This document shows, one piece after another, positions 1 to 8,636 of a stretch of DNA of 64,000 nt (position 1 is its first letter; every line of letters starts with the position of its first letter). This DNA is from Streptococcus phocae (GTDB lineage: Bacteria > Bacillota > Bacilli > Lactobacillales > Streptococcaceae), in assembly GCF_001302265.1 (NCBI RefSeq), contig NZ_LHQM01000010.1, positions 176,593 through 240,592 on the forward strand. Direction: 5' to 3'. Both the position numbers and the translations under genes were made by a program. The notes beneath the pieces are model-generated. The model searched no databases. It was not told the DNA's origin and saw nothing but the letters and a program-made list of their open reading frames with translations.

Positions 1-962
1 TGATTAGTCTTTTTCCACTCATCTGTGTTAAGGTATCGCCTTTGATGGCTAGTCCAGGGCACTCTCTCTTTAGTTTTTTAGGAATATCATACCTAACCTT
101 TAAGAGTGTGGGCATGATTATTGAAATGCGTGATGGGATATTAAAGGATTTTGAGTTAAAAGACTTTATCCGATTTATGATTTTTCTGCCTACCTTTTCT
201 AGTGGGCCTATCGATCGTTTTAGACGGTTCCAAGAAGACTATAAAAACTTACCAGATCAAGATGATTACTTGTCCATGTTAAACAAGGCTGTCATGTATA
301 TTATGCTTGGTTTCTTATATAAACATATCATTTCCTACTGCTTAGGCGGGTTATTGTTACCTGTTCTTCAAAGTAAAGCACTAGCTGCAGGAGGGTATTT
401 CAACAAAGAGACCATTGCGGTCATGTATGTTTATGGCATTAATTTGTTCTTTGATTTTGCAGGGTACTCAATGTTTGCCATAGGGATATCTTATTTATTG
501 GGAATTAAAACCCCTGAAAATTTCAACAAGCCTTTCTTATCTCCAAACTTAAAAGAGTTTTGGAATAGATGGCACATGAGTTTATCCTTCTGGTTTAGAG
601 ATTTTGTCTTTATGCGGTTGGTGCATAGTTTAATCAAGCATAAAGTGTTTAAAAATCGAAACGTGACCTCAGGTTTTGCCTATCTCATCAACATGCTTGT
701 CATGGGATGTTGGCATGGTCTAACCTGGTATTATATCGCTTATGGTCTGTTTCATGGAATCGGTTTGATTGTTAACGATGCTTGGATTCGAAAGAAAAAA
801 GAAATCAATCGAAATCGGAAAAAACAAGGGAAACTCCCTTTGTTCCAGAGCAGGGCTTTCCACCTAATATCAATCGTGGTCACTTTCCACGTTGTGATGT
901 TTTCACTCTTGCTATTCTCAGGTTTCTTGAACGAACTCTGGTTTGGCAAACCACTATCATAA
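1..962 (+). CDS. dltB: DltB, teichoic acid D-alanylation O-acyltransferase (5' end outside window)
   Basis: The reading frame is open from position 3, so the gene begins upstream of the window and only about the last 320 residues are present. DltB is a membrane-bound O-acyltransferase (MBOAT) that passes D-alanine from DltC toward the outer face of the membrane for lipoteichoic acid. Visible family features are many hydrophobic helices, the segment FWNRWHMSLSFWFRDF (around 550-610) and the invariant-histidine region GCWHGLTWYYIAYG (around 707-755). dltC follows after 17 nt and dltD overlaps dltC, so this is the usual dlt operon with dltA missing only because of the window edge. The family assignment is secure. 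Confidence 0.96.
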   Translation, partial: ISLFPLICVKVSPLMASPGHSLFSFLGISYLTFKSVGMIIEMRDGILKDFELKDFIRFMIFLPTFSSGPIDRFRRFQEDYKNLPDQDDYLSMLNKAVMYIMLGFLYKHIISYCLGGLLLPVLQSKALAAGGYFNKETIAVMYVYGINLFFDFAGYSMFAIGISYLLGIKTPENFNKPFLSPNLKEFWNRWHMSLSFWFRDFVFMRLVHSLIKHKVFKNRNVTSGFAYLINMLVMGCWHGLTWYYIAYGLFHGIGLIVNDAWIRKKKEINRNRKKQGKLPLFQSRAFHLISIVVTFHVVMFSLLLFSGFLNELWFGKPLS

Positions 963-979
963 AAAAGGGAGTATGAGTA

Positions 980-1219
980 ATGTCTACTAAAGAAACTGTA
1001 ATTGAATTGTTTGATCGTTTGTTTATGGAAGATGTGTCTGATATGTTGGATGAAGACTTGTTTGATGCTGGGGTACTTGATAGTTTAGGAACTGTTGAGT
1101 TAATTGTTGAGTTGGAATCATTATTTAATATCAAGGTTCCAATTTCTGAGTTTGGCCGCGAAGACTGGAATACTGCCAATAAAATTATTCAAGGTGTCGA
1201 GGAATTAAAACATGCTTAA
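980..1219 (+). CDS. dltC: DltC, D-alanyl carrier protein
   Basis: A 79-residue acidic four-helix carrier protein of normal family length. The phosphopantetheine attachment site is the serine in [13 protein letters not shown] (residues about 30-42). DltA loads D-alanine onto the phosphopantetheine arm, and the carrier works with DltB and DltD at the membrane. The start ATG is preceded by AAGGGAG about ten bases upstream. The 3' end overlaps dltD by 8 nt, which suggests coupled translation. Confidence 0.97.
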   Translation: MSTKETVIELFDRLFMEDVSDMLDEDLFDAGVLDSLGTVELIVELESLFNIKVPISEFGREDWNTANKIIQGVEELKHA

Positions 1220-2462
1220 ACGCCTTTGGTTAATCCTAGGTCCCTTAGTGATTGCTTTTGCTTTAGTTGTTATGACGATATTTAGCTTTCCCACAAGGTT
1301 GAAGCATTCTCTCATACAAGAAAAAGCGAACGCTGTTGCCATTACAGACAGTTCTTTTAAGAACGGTCTGATAAAACGACAGGCGTTATCAGATCCAAAT
1401 CACTATTTTGTGCCATTTTTTGGGTCAAGCGAATGGAGTCGAATGGATGGCATGCACCCATCTGTCTTAGCAGAAAAGTACCAGCGGTCTTATCGTCCAT
1501 TTCTTATAGGAAAAAGAGGGTCAGCCTCTCTGTCACAATATTACGGCATGCAACAGATTGCCCAAGAACTTAAAGGGAAAAAAGCAGTCTTTGTGATTTC
1601 ACCACAGTGGTTTACCCCTCAAGGGATTAATCCAGGAGCAGTGCAACTGTATTTGTCCAATAGCCAAGTGATTGAGTTTCTTTTGAATGCTGACACAGGC
1701 CAAGAATCACGGTTTGCGGCCAAGCGTATGCTGCAAGTCAATCCAGGGGTTGCGAAATCAGAATTACTGCAAAAAATTAGCAAAGGCAAACCACTGAGTT
1801 CCTGGGAAAAGAAACTATTAGAGTTTCAACATCAATTGAGTTTGCGTGAAGAGTCGCTGTTTAGCCATTTTGCGCAGTCAGCTAATTATGACACGCGAAT
1901 TGTTCCTCGTGTCAAGGGCTTGCCTAAGTCGTTTTCGTATGAGCGTCTAGGCCAAATTGCAACAAGGCGTGCTGCTGAAGGAACATCAAACAACCGTTTT
2001 GGGATTAAAAATACTTTTTACAGTAAGCGTATTGCGCCCCAAGTTCATCTGTACAAGAACTTTCAGCATAGTAATAGTTACATCGCTTCACCAGAATACA
2101 ATGATTTTCAGCTAGTGCTTTCGGCCTTTGCCAAAAATGATACCGATGTGCTTTTTGTGATTCCACCGGTCAATAAGGCTTGGGCAAAATACACAGGTCT
2201 TAATCAATACAAGTATCAAGAAGCTGTTCATAAAATTAAATACCAACTAAATTCTCAAGGGTTCAAAAAAATTGCAGACTTTTCACGAGCGGGTGGTAAA
2301 ACCTATTTTATGCAAGACACGATTCATATGGGATGGAATGGTTGGTTAGCTTTTGATAAGGCGGTTTTGCCCTTCATAGAAGAAGAGCAAGCACAGCTTA
2401 ATTATCGCTTAAATCCTTATTTTTTGTCAGAAGATTGGACAAAAAGAACAAGAGGATTTTAA
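1212..2462 (+). CDS. dltD: DltD, D-alanine transfer protein
   Basis: A 416-residue protein with one N-terminal membrane anchor (residues about 5-27) and an extracellular SGNH/GDSL-like hydrolase-fold domain. The nucleophile region is [16 protein letters not shown] (about residues 69-84) and the distal histidine lies in [11 protein letters not shown] near the C-terminus. DltD completes D-alanylation of teichoic acids outside the membrane, which lowers surface negative charge and raises resistance to cationic peptides. It overlaps dltC by 8 nt. The length and motifs match the streptococcal family and nothing is truncated. Confidence 0.96.
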   Translation: MLKRLWLILGPLVIAFALVVMTIFSFPTRLKHSLIQEKANAVAITDSSFKNGLIKRQALSDPNHYFVPFFGSSEWSRMDGMHPSVLAEKYQRSYRPFLIGKRGSASLSQYYGMQQIAQELKGKKAVFVISPQWFTPQGINPGAVQLYLSNSQVIEFLLNADTGQESRFAAKRMLQVNPGVAKSELLQKISKGKPLSSWEKKLLEFQHQLSLREESLFSHFAQSANYDTRIVPRVKGLPKSFSYERLGQIATRRAAEGTSNNRFGIKNTFYSKRIAPQVHLYKNFQHSNSYIASPEYNDFQLVLSAFAKNDTDVLFVIPPVNKAWAKYTGLNQYKYQEAVHKIKYQLNSQGFKKIADFSRAGGKTYFMQDTIHMGWNGWLAFDKAVLPFIEEEQAQLNYRLNPYFLSEDWTKRTRGF

Positions 2463-2490
2463 TAACAACTGTTAGAATTGAGGACAAAAC

Positions 2491-3471
2491 GTGTTCATTA
2501 GTGTGATACTATTTTTAACCCTTGTCATGGGGGGGGTGGTATTTATTGAATGCTATCAAAAACGGTCAGTATCAAGTTGGTTGATTGAAAAATTATTTGA
2601 CTTACGCCGGTATAAACTTTCCAAGAAACCAGACAACTATCAAGGTATCGAAACTCAAAGACAGCGTCAGATTCCTTATCATTTAGATAATCCAGAAACC
2701 TTGGTTGGTTTTCCGACACAGGAATATGACGTTGATGGGATGCAAGTCTTTGTCATTAATGACCAAAAGACACAAGACCAGCCAATTATTTTTTATCTTT
2801 ATGGCAGTGTTTACCTGCGTCGCCCGGAAAAGTTTCACTTTAAAACCATCAAGCAATTAATCACCTTAACCAATGCGAAATTAGTATTTCCTAATTTTCA
2901 AAAGGCCCCTTATGTGACTTATCAAGAAGTTTACCCCAAATTGGCAAAAGCTTACAAGCGGTATGCTCTAGCCAAAAAAGGAAACCAGACTAGCTTTATC
3001 GGTGATTCTTCTGGTGGCGGGATGGCCTTAGCCTTAGCCCAGTACCTACGAGATCATAAGGAAGCTCCGCAGCCTAGCCAGATTATCACCTTATCGCCCT
3101 GGTTAGATGTTAGCTTAGCAAATAGTGATTACCAGGAGCTTGAGCCGGTCGAAGCCTATCTGGATGCGCGTCGTCTCAAAGATATTGGCGAGCTTTGGGC
3201 AGGTGGAAAAGAAAGCATGACCCATCCTTATGTCAGTCCATTATATGGAGATTACCGAGGCCTTCCCAAAATTATTAGTTTTGCTGGGACACGTGAAATA
3301 TTTCTACCAGACATCAAAAGGTTCCACGAAACATTGACACAACAAGAAGTTCCCAACCAACTCATTATAGAAGACAACATGATTCATGCCTATGTGATTT
3401 TCCCGATAAGAGAAGCTCGCAAAGCGCTTAGACAAATAGCAGCCTTTGTGTTAAAAGGGACTGAATCTTAA
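2491..3471 (+). CDS. Membrane-anchored alpha/beta hydrolase, HSL/lipase-like
   Basis: The gene starts at GTG, 28 nt after dltD, with a GAGGA ribosome-binding site. The 326-residue protein has an N-terminal membrane segment (residues about 2-19) and an alpha/beta-hydrolase domain. The nucleophile elbow is GDSSGGGMALA (serine near residue 173) and a candidate catalytic histidine lies in NMIHAYVIFP near the C-terminus. Hormone-sensitive-lipase relatives normally carry an HGG oxyanion motif before the fold's core. Here the equivalent strand reads FYLYGSVYL, so the motif is altered. Substrate is unknown. It could be a dlt-operon passenger, because no terminator is evident between dltD and this gene. 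Confidence 0.8.
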   Translation: MFISVILFLTLVMGGVVFIECYQKRSVSSWLIEKLFDLRRYKLSKKPDNYQGIETQRQRQIPYHLDNPETLVGFPTQEYDVDGMQVFVINDQKTQDQPIIFYLYGSVYLRRPEKFHFKTIKQLITLTNAKLVFPNFQKAPYVTYQEVYPKLAKAYKRYALAKKGNQTSFIGDSSGGGMALALAQYLRDHKEAPQPSQIITLSPWLDVSLANSDYQELEPVEAYLDARRLKDIGELWAGGKESMTHPYVSPLYGDYRGLPKIISFAGTREIFLPDIKRFHETLTQQEVPNQLIIEDNMIHAYVIFPIREARKALRQIAAFVLKGTES

Positions 3472-3486
3472 AAAATCTAATAACAG

Positions 3487-3524
3487 ATTAAAAGCCTTTC
3501 CGAAATTTCGGAAAGGCTTTTAAT
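3487..3524. terminator. Bidirectional terminator between hydrolase gene and malG
   Basis: A perfect 38-bp palindrome (centre 3505/3506) with GC-rich arms ending in A-runs on one side and T-runs on the other. It lies between convergent genes and should stop transcription from both directions. Confidence 0.93.
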
Positions 3525-3530
3525 AATTGT

Positions 3531-4367
3531 TTATTTAACAGATCCACCAGTAACACCTTCGACATAGTATTTTTGCATGACCATGAAAAGAAGGGTGATT
3601 GGAATGGCAATCAGAACAGAACCTGCGGTGAAGGCCATAAACCAGTTGTTGATAGTATCAGCTTGTAGCATTGAAAAGAGTCCAATGGCTACGGTGTACT
3701 TGCTAGTTGCATCGCCTAGGATGACTTGGGCAAAGATGAAATCAATCCAAGGTCCCATAAAGGCAATTAAAGCGGTGTAGACGATGATAGGTTTTGACAA
3801 TGGCAAGGTGATTTTGAAGAAGATATCCATTCGTGTAGCCCCATCAATCATTGCTGATTCGTCAAGAGAGTAAGGAATGGTATCGAAAAATCCTTTAGCA
3901 ATGTAAAAGCCAAGTGCTGCACCAGCTGAGTAAACCAAAACAAGCGCTGTCAAGGTTTGGGTAAGACCTAGAGCTTTTAGGATGTAATAAACCGCAATCA
4001 TGCTCATGAATCCAGGAAACATGTTTAAGACAAGAGCAAGTTTTAAGAAACGGTTGCGGAATTTAAACTTGATACGGCTGAGAGAATAAGCCATAGCAAC
4101 AGTGATAAAGGTTGAAATAATGCAAGTAAAGGTCGCAACAATCAACGTATTCATAAACCATCTGCCAAATGGAAACGTGTCATTGGTAAATAGTTTGATG
4201 TAGTGATCTAAGGTAAAATGTTTTGGAATAAAATAATCAACATAGGCTGTTCCTTCAGCACGAAAACTTGTCAGTACTACCCAAGCAATCGGCAAAAGCC
4301 AGACGATGGAGAGAATGGTTAAGATAAGATAAACTAGACTAAGCTGTAAGCGACGTTTATTTTTCAT
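3531..4367 (-). CDS. malG: Maltodextrin ABC transporter permease MalG/MalD
   Basis: A 278-residue inner-membrane permease with six predicted helices. The cytoplasmic EAA loop that contacts the ATPase reads LDESAMIDGATRMDIFFKITLPL (about residues 168-190). Together with MalF and lipoprotein MalX it imports maltose and maltodextrins. The start overlaps the malF stop by one base (TAATG), so translation is coupled. No ATPase gene lies next to it; streptococcal maltodextrin systems commonly borrow the shared ATPase MsmK encoded elsewhere. S. pneumoniae nomenclature would call this malD. Confidence 0.94.
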   Translation of the reverse strand: MKNKRRLQLSLVYLILTILSIVWLLPIAWVVLTSFRAEGTAYVDYFIPKHFTLDHYIKLFTNDTFPFGRWFMNTLIVATFTCIISTFITVAMAYSLSRIKFKFRNRFLKLALVLNMFPGFMSMIAVYYILKALGLTQTLTALVLVYSAGAALGFYIAKGFFDTIPYSLDESAMIDGATRMDIFFKITLPLSKPIIVYTALIAFMGPWIDFIFAQVILGDATSKYTVAIGLFSMLQADTINNWFMAFTAGSVLIAIPITLLFMVMQKYYVEGVTGGSVK

Positions 4368-5728
4368 TATTTAGCTGCCCCTTCCTTGTATGATGCTGTT
4401 CTAGTGTATGCTAGTAAACTAAAGACGGCAGAAACCACGAAGATTAAGATACCGATAACAGAAGCTAGGTTGTAGTCAGCTGCTGTCAGTGTTAGTTTGT
4501 AGAGCCAAGTTACCAATAGATCAGTCGTACCCGCTTGGTAGTAGTGAGAGTTTGTTGGTCCACCACCAGTCAGGAGGTAAATAACATTGAAGTTATTAAT
4601 ATTTCCAATGAACTGTTGGATCAAGTTAGGTGTCATGATGATAAGAATTTGCGGGAAAGTAATGGATTTAAAGACTTGGAACTTACTTGCTCCATCAATT
4701 TCAGCAGCTTCAATCTGTTCACTAGGTAAGTTCATAATAATCCCAGTAGCAATCAACATGGTAAAAGGAATACCGATCCACATATTGACAAAGATAATAG
4801 AAAATTTCGCCCAAATCGGATCAGATAAAAATGGTAGTGACCCATTGATGATGCCTAATTTATTGAGAAGGGCATTTAGAGGTCCTTGGTCATTGAGCAA
4901 GTTTCTCATGATTAATAATGAAATAAACTGTGGCACAGCAATGGTGATAACAAAGATAGTTCGCCACATTTTTTTCAATTTTAGTCCTTTGGTATTAATC
5001 AACAAGGCCAAGATAATGCCAAAGAAAAAGTTGGTTACAGTGGCAAAAACAGCCCAAATCAATGTCCAAGAGAACACTGGGAAGAAGGTTCCCGCCAAAC
5101 GCCCGCTAAAAATGTTGCTAAAATTAGCTAAACCAACCCAGTCAAATAGTGATTTTGGTGGCAGATGATTATGGTCAAAGTTTGTAAATGCCAAGCAAAT
5201 CATGTAAACCAAAGGCAAGATGGTAAATAGCAAGACTCCGATAAGCGGAACCGCCATTAAGGTCATATGGAACCGACCATTAGCAAGGGTTAAAACGTCT
5301 TCTTTGAACGTTGGCACTTTTTTACCGTCTTGTTTGAGAAGGTAGATATTGCGAGCACTTTTGAGATTGCACCAATAAATATAGGCAAATACCAAACAAA
5401 AGATAATTGATGCGAGACCAAAAATTAAGATTAACATGGAATTGTCGCCATCAACAGCCACTTGAATGCTAATGCCATCAATGGTTTTTGTGGTCATTCC
5501 TTGTGTCTGTGTCCCAAGTGTAACTAATCCTGAGATGGCTGAAGTAATCTGAGAAAAAAAGGCAATAAGGAAAATCACCTGACTGACTAAAAAGAGGCTG
5601 CCTTTGATGAATTGTTTATTAGCAAAGTTAGCAAACCCCATGATTAGAGCAGATAGTTTAATGTCAAAACCACCTTTTTTCAAGGCTTCCATCACGGTTA
5701 CTTGATTTGTCAAGCTTGAGTGAGTCAT
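4367..5728 (-). CDS. malF: Maltodextrin ABC transporter permease MalF/MalC
   Basis: A 453-residue permease, longer than MalG because of extra N-terminal membrane segments (residues about 40-60 and 95-120), as in other Firmicute MalF/MalC proteins. The EAA loop is IEAAEIDGASKFQVFKSITFP (about residues 338-358). A strong AAGGAGAG ribosome-binding site lies upstream on the minus strand. It is separated from malX by 284 nt holding several RNA hairpins, which probably lower permease expression relative to the binding protein. S. pneumoniae nomenclature: malC. Confidence 0.94.
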   Translation of the reverse strand: MTHSSLTNQVTVMEALKKGGFDIKLSALIMGFANFANKQFIKGSLFLVSQVIFLIAFFSQITSAISGLVTLGTQTQGMTTKTIDGISIQVAVDGDNSMLILIFGLASIIFCLVFAYIYWCNLKSARNIYLLKQDGKKVPTFKEDVLTLANGRFHMTLMAVPLIGVLLFTILPLVYMICLAFTNFDHNHLPPKSLFDWVGLANFSNIFSGRLAGTFFPVFSWTLIWAVFATVTNFFFGIILALLINTKGLKLKKMWRTIFVITIAVPQFISLLIMRNLLNDQGPLNALLNKLGIINGSLPFLSDPIWAKFSIIFVNMWIGIPFTMLIATGIIMNLPSEQIEAAEIDGASKFQVFKSITFPQILIIMTPNLIQQFIGNINNFNVIYLLTGGGPTNSHYYQAGTTDLLVTWLYKLTLTAADYNLASVIGILIFVVSAVFSLLAYTRTASYKEGAAK

Positions 5729-5765
5729 ATATTCTCTCCTTTTGATGAAGATACAAGAGTGACCA

Positions 5766-5990
5766 ACTGAGTCTCTCCTGCTCAGTTTTACAATAGCTAG
5801 GTGTTACGTAAACCTTTAAGCGGTTAAAAATTTACGTAGCACCAAGCTACTGACTTCAAATAAAAACAAGTAGGAGTGGGACTAACCCCCAAAAGAACGT
5901 ATCATAATGGAGCTCAGTTCCACTCCCTTTTGCAGATGAGTAAACAGGTTTATGTTAGAAGTTACTCACCCCTGTACTTGTTTATTGTGG
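5766..5990 (-). repeat. Structured malX-malF intercistronic region with nested inverted repeats
   Basis: The 284-nt gap between malX and malF holds several inverted repeats. Arms at 5795-5812 and 5831-5848 form a hairpin. Arms at 5873-5883 and 5916-5926 contain the GGAGTGGGACT motif that is common in streptococcal terminators. Arms 5937-5943/5962-5968 form another hairpin. An outer pair, 5864-5872/5975-5983, encloses the last two, giving a possible three-way junction. On the minus-strand transcript the outer helix is followed by a U-rich run. I infer a partial terminator or 3'-end stabiliser that favours malX over malF/malG. Confidence 0.75.
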
Positions 5991-6012
5991 TATTTAGTAA
6001 ATGATAGCTTGC

Positions 6013-7263
6013 TTATTTTGTTCCAGCGATATCTTTGTCAAATTGTTGTAATTTAGAAAGGAACTTGCCTTCTTTGAGTTTACCGTTAAAGGCATCGCTA
6101 AGGATTGCAGCACTTTCAGTCCAGAAGGTACCCATTTGACTAAGTTTTGGCATAACAACAGTGTAATCTGATGATGATCCCATAGTGATTACAGTTTTAG
6201 CAAGTTCATCTGATTGAACAGCATCTGAATCTTGAACTTTTTTGTTAGCTGGAACAATATGGCGTGTTTTAAATTGGTTTTCTTGGCTCTCAGCATTTGT
6301 TAGGTATGACGCAAGTTTATAGCTTGCAGCGATACGTTTGGTGTCGCCTTTAGCAGGCGCTTGGTTAACAGCGTAGAGTTTTACACCCAAGAATGCTTTT
6401 TGCTGAACAGTTTCACCACCGATGGTTACTTTTGGATAAGCCGCAACACCAAGATTTTCTTTGCCGATTGCTTTTTGAGCAGCCTCAAAGTCCCATGGGC
6501 CTGATTCAAATGAAGCAACAGATCCGTCACCAAATTGAGACATAACATTGTTAGGGTCTAAGTTAACGAAGCCTTTGTTTGATGCTTGGTCAGAAATCCA
6601 TTTAAGAACAGCGACACCTTTGTCGTTACCCCAGTTAGTGCCTTTGACGTCTTCGCCGTCTTCACCAAATAAGGTGTTGCCAACTGACATAAATAATGGG
6701 CCAGTAGCATAAGCGTTAGCTTGTTTAAAGGTACCACCAAAGGTTGCTTTTGAGGTGATAGTGTCATAAGAAGTTACATCTTCTGCAGCTAATTTTGTTT
6801 TGTTGTAGAAAAGAACTTGTGACTCAATACCAAATGGGAAAGCATAGGTTTTTCCTTTGTAGTTAGCACCACGGATAGCTTGTTCTGTAGCAGTTTCGGT
6901 AATTGTTTTAACATATTCTTCAGGAACTTCTTGGATGGTGCCTGATTCAACTAATTGTCCAAGTTGGTCATGAGGAAGCGAGAAAACATCAGCGGCAGTT
7001 GAAGCGTCTTTTTTGATTTTTTCTTGTGCTTTAGGATCTTCTGATTCCACAACTTTAACCTTGTAGCCAGAGTCTTTTTCAAATTTTGCAACGATATCAC
7101 TGTATGATTTTTTAGCCCCTGTTGGCACCCAAAGTTTAATGGTTTTGGCATCAGAACTAGCAGTTTCAGTTTTATCTTTAGATTGTGATCCACATCCAAC
7201 TAATAGAGCACTGGCAAGTGTGACACTTGCTCCTCCGACGATAACTTTTTGCCATGATTTCAT
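6013..7263 (-). CDS. malX: Maltodextrin-binding lipoprotein MalX/MalE
   Basis: A 416-residue extracellular solute-binding protein. The signal peptide ends in the lipobox LLVGC (Cys about residue 24), so it is lipid-anchored. Family-1 binding-protein features include KTIKLWVPTG at the start of the mature domain and GPWDFEAA in the ligand-binding cleft region. It captures maltose and maltodextrins for MalF/MalG. The gene is divergent from malR across a 227-nt region holding two operators. A strong AGGAGG ribosome-binding site precedes the ATG. Confidence 0.95.
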   Translation of the reverse strand: MKSWQKVIVGGASVTLASALLVGCGSQSKDKTETASSDAKTIKLWVPTGAKKSYSDIVAKFEKDSGYKVKVVESEDPKAQEKIKKDASTAADVFSLPHDQLGQLVESGTIQEVPEEYVKTITETATEQAIRGANYKGKTYAFPFGIESQVLFYNKTKLAAEDVTSYDTITSKATFGGTFKQANAYATGPLFMSVGNTLFGEDGEDVKGTNWGNDKGVAVLKWISDQASNKGFVNLDPNNVMSQFGDGSVASFESGPWDFEAAQKAIGKENLGVAAYPKVTIGGETVQQKAFLGVKLYAVNQAPAKGDTKRIAASYKLASYLTNAESQENQFKTRHIVPANKKVQDSDAVQSDELAKTVITMGSSSDYTVVMPKLSQMGTFWTESAAILSDAFNGKLKEGKFLSKLQQFDKDIAGTK

Positions 7264-7300
7264 AGCTGTTTCCTCCTAAAATATATTTCTTACACTTATT

Positions 7301-7329
7301 ATTATGCAACCGCTTGCAGTAAAAGTCAA
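7301..7329 (-). promoter_or_regulatory. malX promoter with MalR-type operator in the spacer
   Basis: Read on the minus strand: -35 TTGACT (7324-7329), 17-nt spacer, -10 CATAAT (7301-7306). A palindromic GCAACCGCTTGC (plus strand 7306-7317) fills most of the spacer, so a LacI-family repressor bound there would block RNA polymerase. Confidence 0.85.
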
Positions 7330-7403
7330 GTCTTTTTTAAAAAAAATGTTATTTTTTAGAAAAAAGACAGATTATTAAGCAATTCAGGAAAATGGAGTGA
7401 CTG

Positions 7404-7457
7404 TTGATTTTTTGAAAGATAATTGTATAATGGAAACAAAATACATGCAAACGTGTT
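7404..7457 (+). promoter_or_regulatory. malR promoter and downstream operator
   Basis: TTGATT (7404-7409), 16-nt spacer and TATAAT (7426-7431) form the promoter. An operator-like GCAAACGTGTT (7447-7457) lies just past the expected transcription start, consistent with autoregulation by MalR. Confidence 0.75.
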
Positions 7458-7490
7458 CTTTCAGATAAAACAAGATAAAAAGAGGTTTAT

Positions 7491-8513
7491 ATGGTAACAA
7501 TAAAAGATGTCGCCCTAAAGGCAGGAGTGAACCCCTCTACAGTGAGTAGGGTACTTAAGGACAATCGCTCTATTTCGCAAAAAACCAAGGAAAAAGTCCG
7601 AAAAGCCATGACTGATTTAGGCTATGTGCCCAATGTCGCAGCGCAAATGCTTGCTAGCGGTCTGACCCATAATGTCGGTTTGGTTTTTCCTCCAATCAAC
7701 AGTAATGATCGTTTAAGCGAGCCTTTTTTCATGCAAATTTTATCAACCATTACTAACGAGGCAAAAAAACATCATTTTACCGTTTCTATTGCGACAGGCC
7801 GTTCAGTAGAAGACTTGTTAGAACAAGTCACTTTGATGTACCTTCAAAAGCGAGTTGATGGGTTTATCATTTTGTATTCGGAACAAAATGATCCTGTTCG
7901 GAATTACTTGATTGCCAAAAAGATTCCGTTTGTGATTGTAGGAGCTCCAGAAGGAGACGCAAATAAAATCACCTATATTGATAACGACAATCAACTTATG
8001 GGAAAAACTGCGGTGGATTATTTGCATGACATGGGGCACAGCCAACTATTATTTATCACCGATGATCTAGAATCAGAGGTCACGTCAGAGCGTTATATCG
8101 GCTATTTAAAAGGCTGTTTGAAATTATCTTTGGACAATCACCCGATGTTATTATTTGACCGCAAAGATCCTCTGACCGTTGAGAACGTCATCAAAACCAT
8201 TCGCTCTTGTAAGGCTAGCGCGTTAATTGTGATTGGGGACGTTTTATCGGTTAGACTGATTCAGTTGCTATCTTTTTATGGCATGAAAGTTCCAGATGAC
8301 ATTTCCCTTATAACATTTAACAATTCAAGTTATGCCAAATTAATTCACCCCTATCTAACGACGTTTGACATTAACGTTGCCCATTTAGGAGAAACCTCCG
8401 TCAATAAACTATTAGAACTGATTAAGGCTAAAGACCAGCCTCTTAGTCAGAAGATTTTAGTGCCTTTTAGCCTTAAAAAGCGCGAAAGCGTCTTGGATAG
8501 GACCAAACCATAA
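7491..8513 (+). CDS. malR: MalR, LacI-family maltose operon repressor
   Basis: A 340-residue LacI/GalR-family regulator. The N-terminal helix-turn-helix is VTIKDVALKAGVNPSTVSRVLKDN (residues 2-25), followed by the hinge and a periplasmic-binding-protein-like effector domain. It lies divergent from malX and upstream of malQ-glgP, each preceded by a GCAA-N4-TTGC-like site, so control of this locus is a safe inference. The effector is presumably maltose or a maltodextrin, as known for MalR. AAGAGG serves as ribosome-binding site. Confidence 0.93.
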   Translation: MVTIKDVALKAGVNPSTVSRVLKDNRSISQKTKEKVRKAMTDLGYVPNVAAQMLASGLTHNVGLVFPPINSNDRLSEPFFMQILSTITNEAKKHHFTVSIATGRSVEDLLEQVTLMYLQKRVDGFIILYSEQNDPVRNYLIAKKIPFVIVGAPEGDANKITYIDNDNQLMGKTAVDYLHDMGHSQLLFITDDLESEVTSERYIGYLKGCLKLSLDNHPMLLFDRKDPLTVENVIKTIRSCKASALIVIGDVLSVRLIQLLSFYGMKVPDDISLITFNNSSYAKLIHPYLTTFDINVAHLGETSVNKLLELIKAKDQPLSQKILVPFSLKKRESVLDRTKP

Positions 8514-8524
8514 GACAAAATAGA

Positions 8525-8554
8525 GCGACCTTTTGGAAAAAGGTTGCTTTTTTT
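8525..8554 (+). terminator. malR terminator
   Basis: A 10-bp stem (8525-8534 with 8538-8547, one G-U pair) and a run of seven T. It ends just before the malQ promoter. Confidence 0.88.
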
Positions 8555-8564
8555 CGAGAAACAA

Positions 8565-8593
8565 TTGACTTATGCAAACGGTTGCGTTATAAT
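8565..8593 (+). promoter_or_regulatory. malQ-glgP promoter with MalR-type operator
   Basis: TTGACT (8565-8570), exact 17-nt spacer, TATAAT (8588-8593). The operator GCAAACGGTTGC (8574-8585) lies inside the spacer, matching the layout of the malX promoter. Confidence 0.9.
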
Positions 8594-8636
8594 TTCATCA
8601 TACGAAAGTTTTAAAACGGCGACAAGGAGAAAAAAG

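Noticed and set aside
1..962. Loss of dltA
   Set aside because: The window starts inside dltB, so dltA is simply not visible.
4587..5168. A 193-residue ORF opposite malF
   Set aside because: It is antisense to a clearly conserved permease and has no ribosome-binding site or recognisable features.
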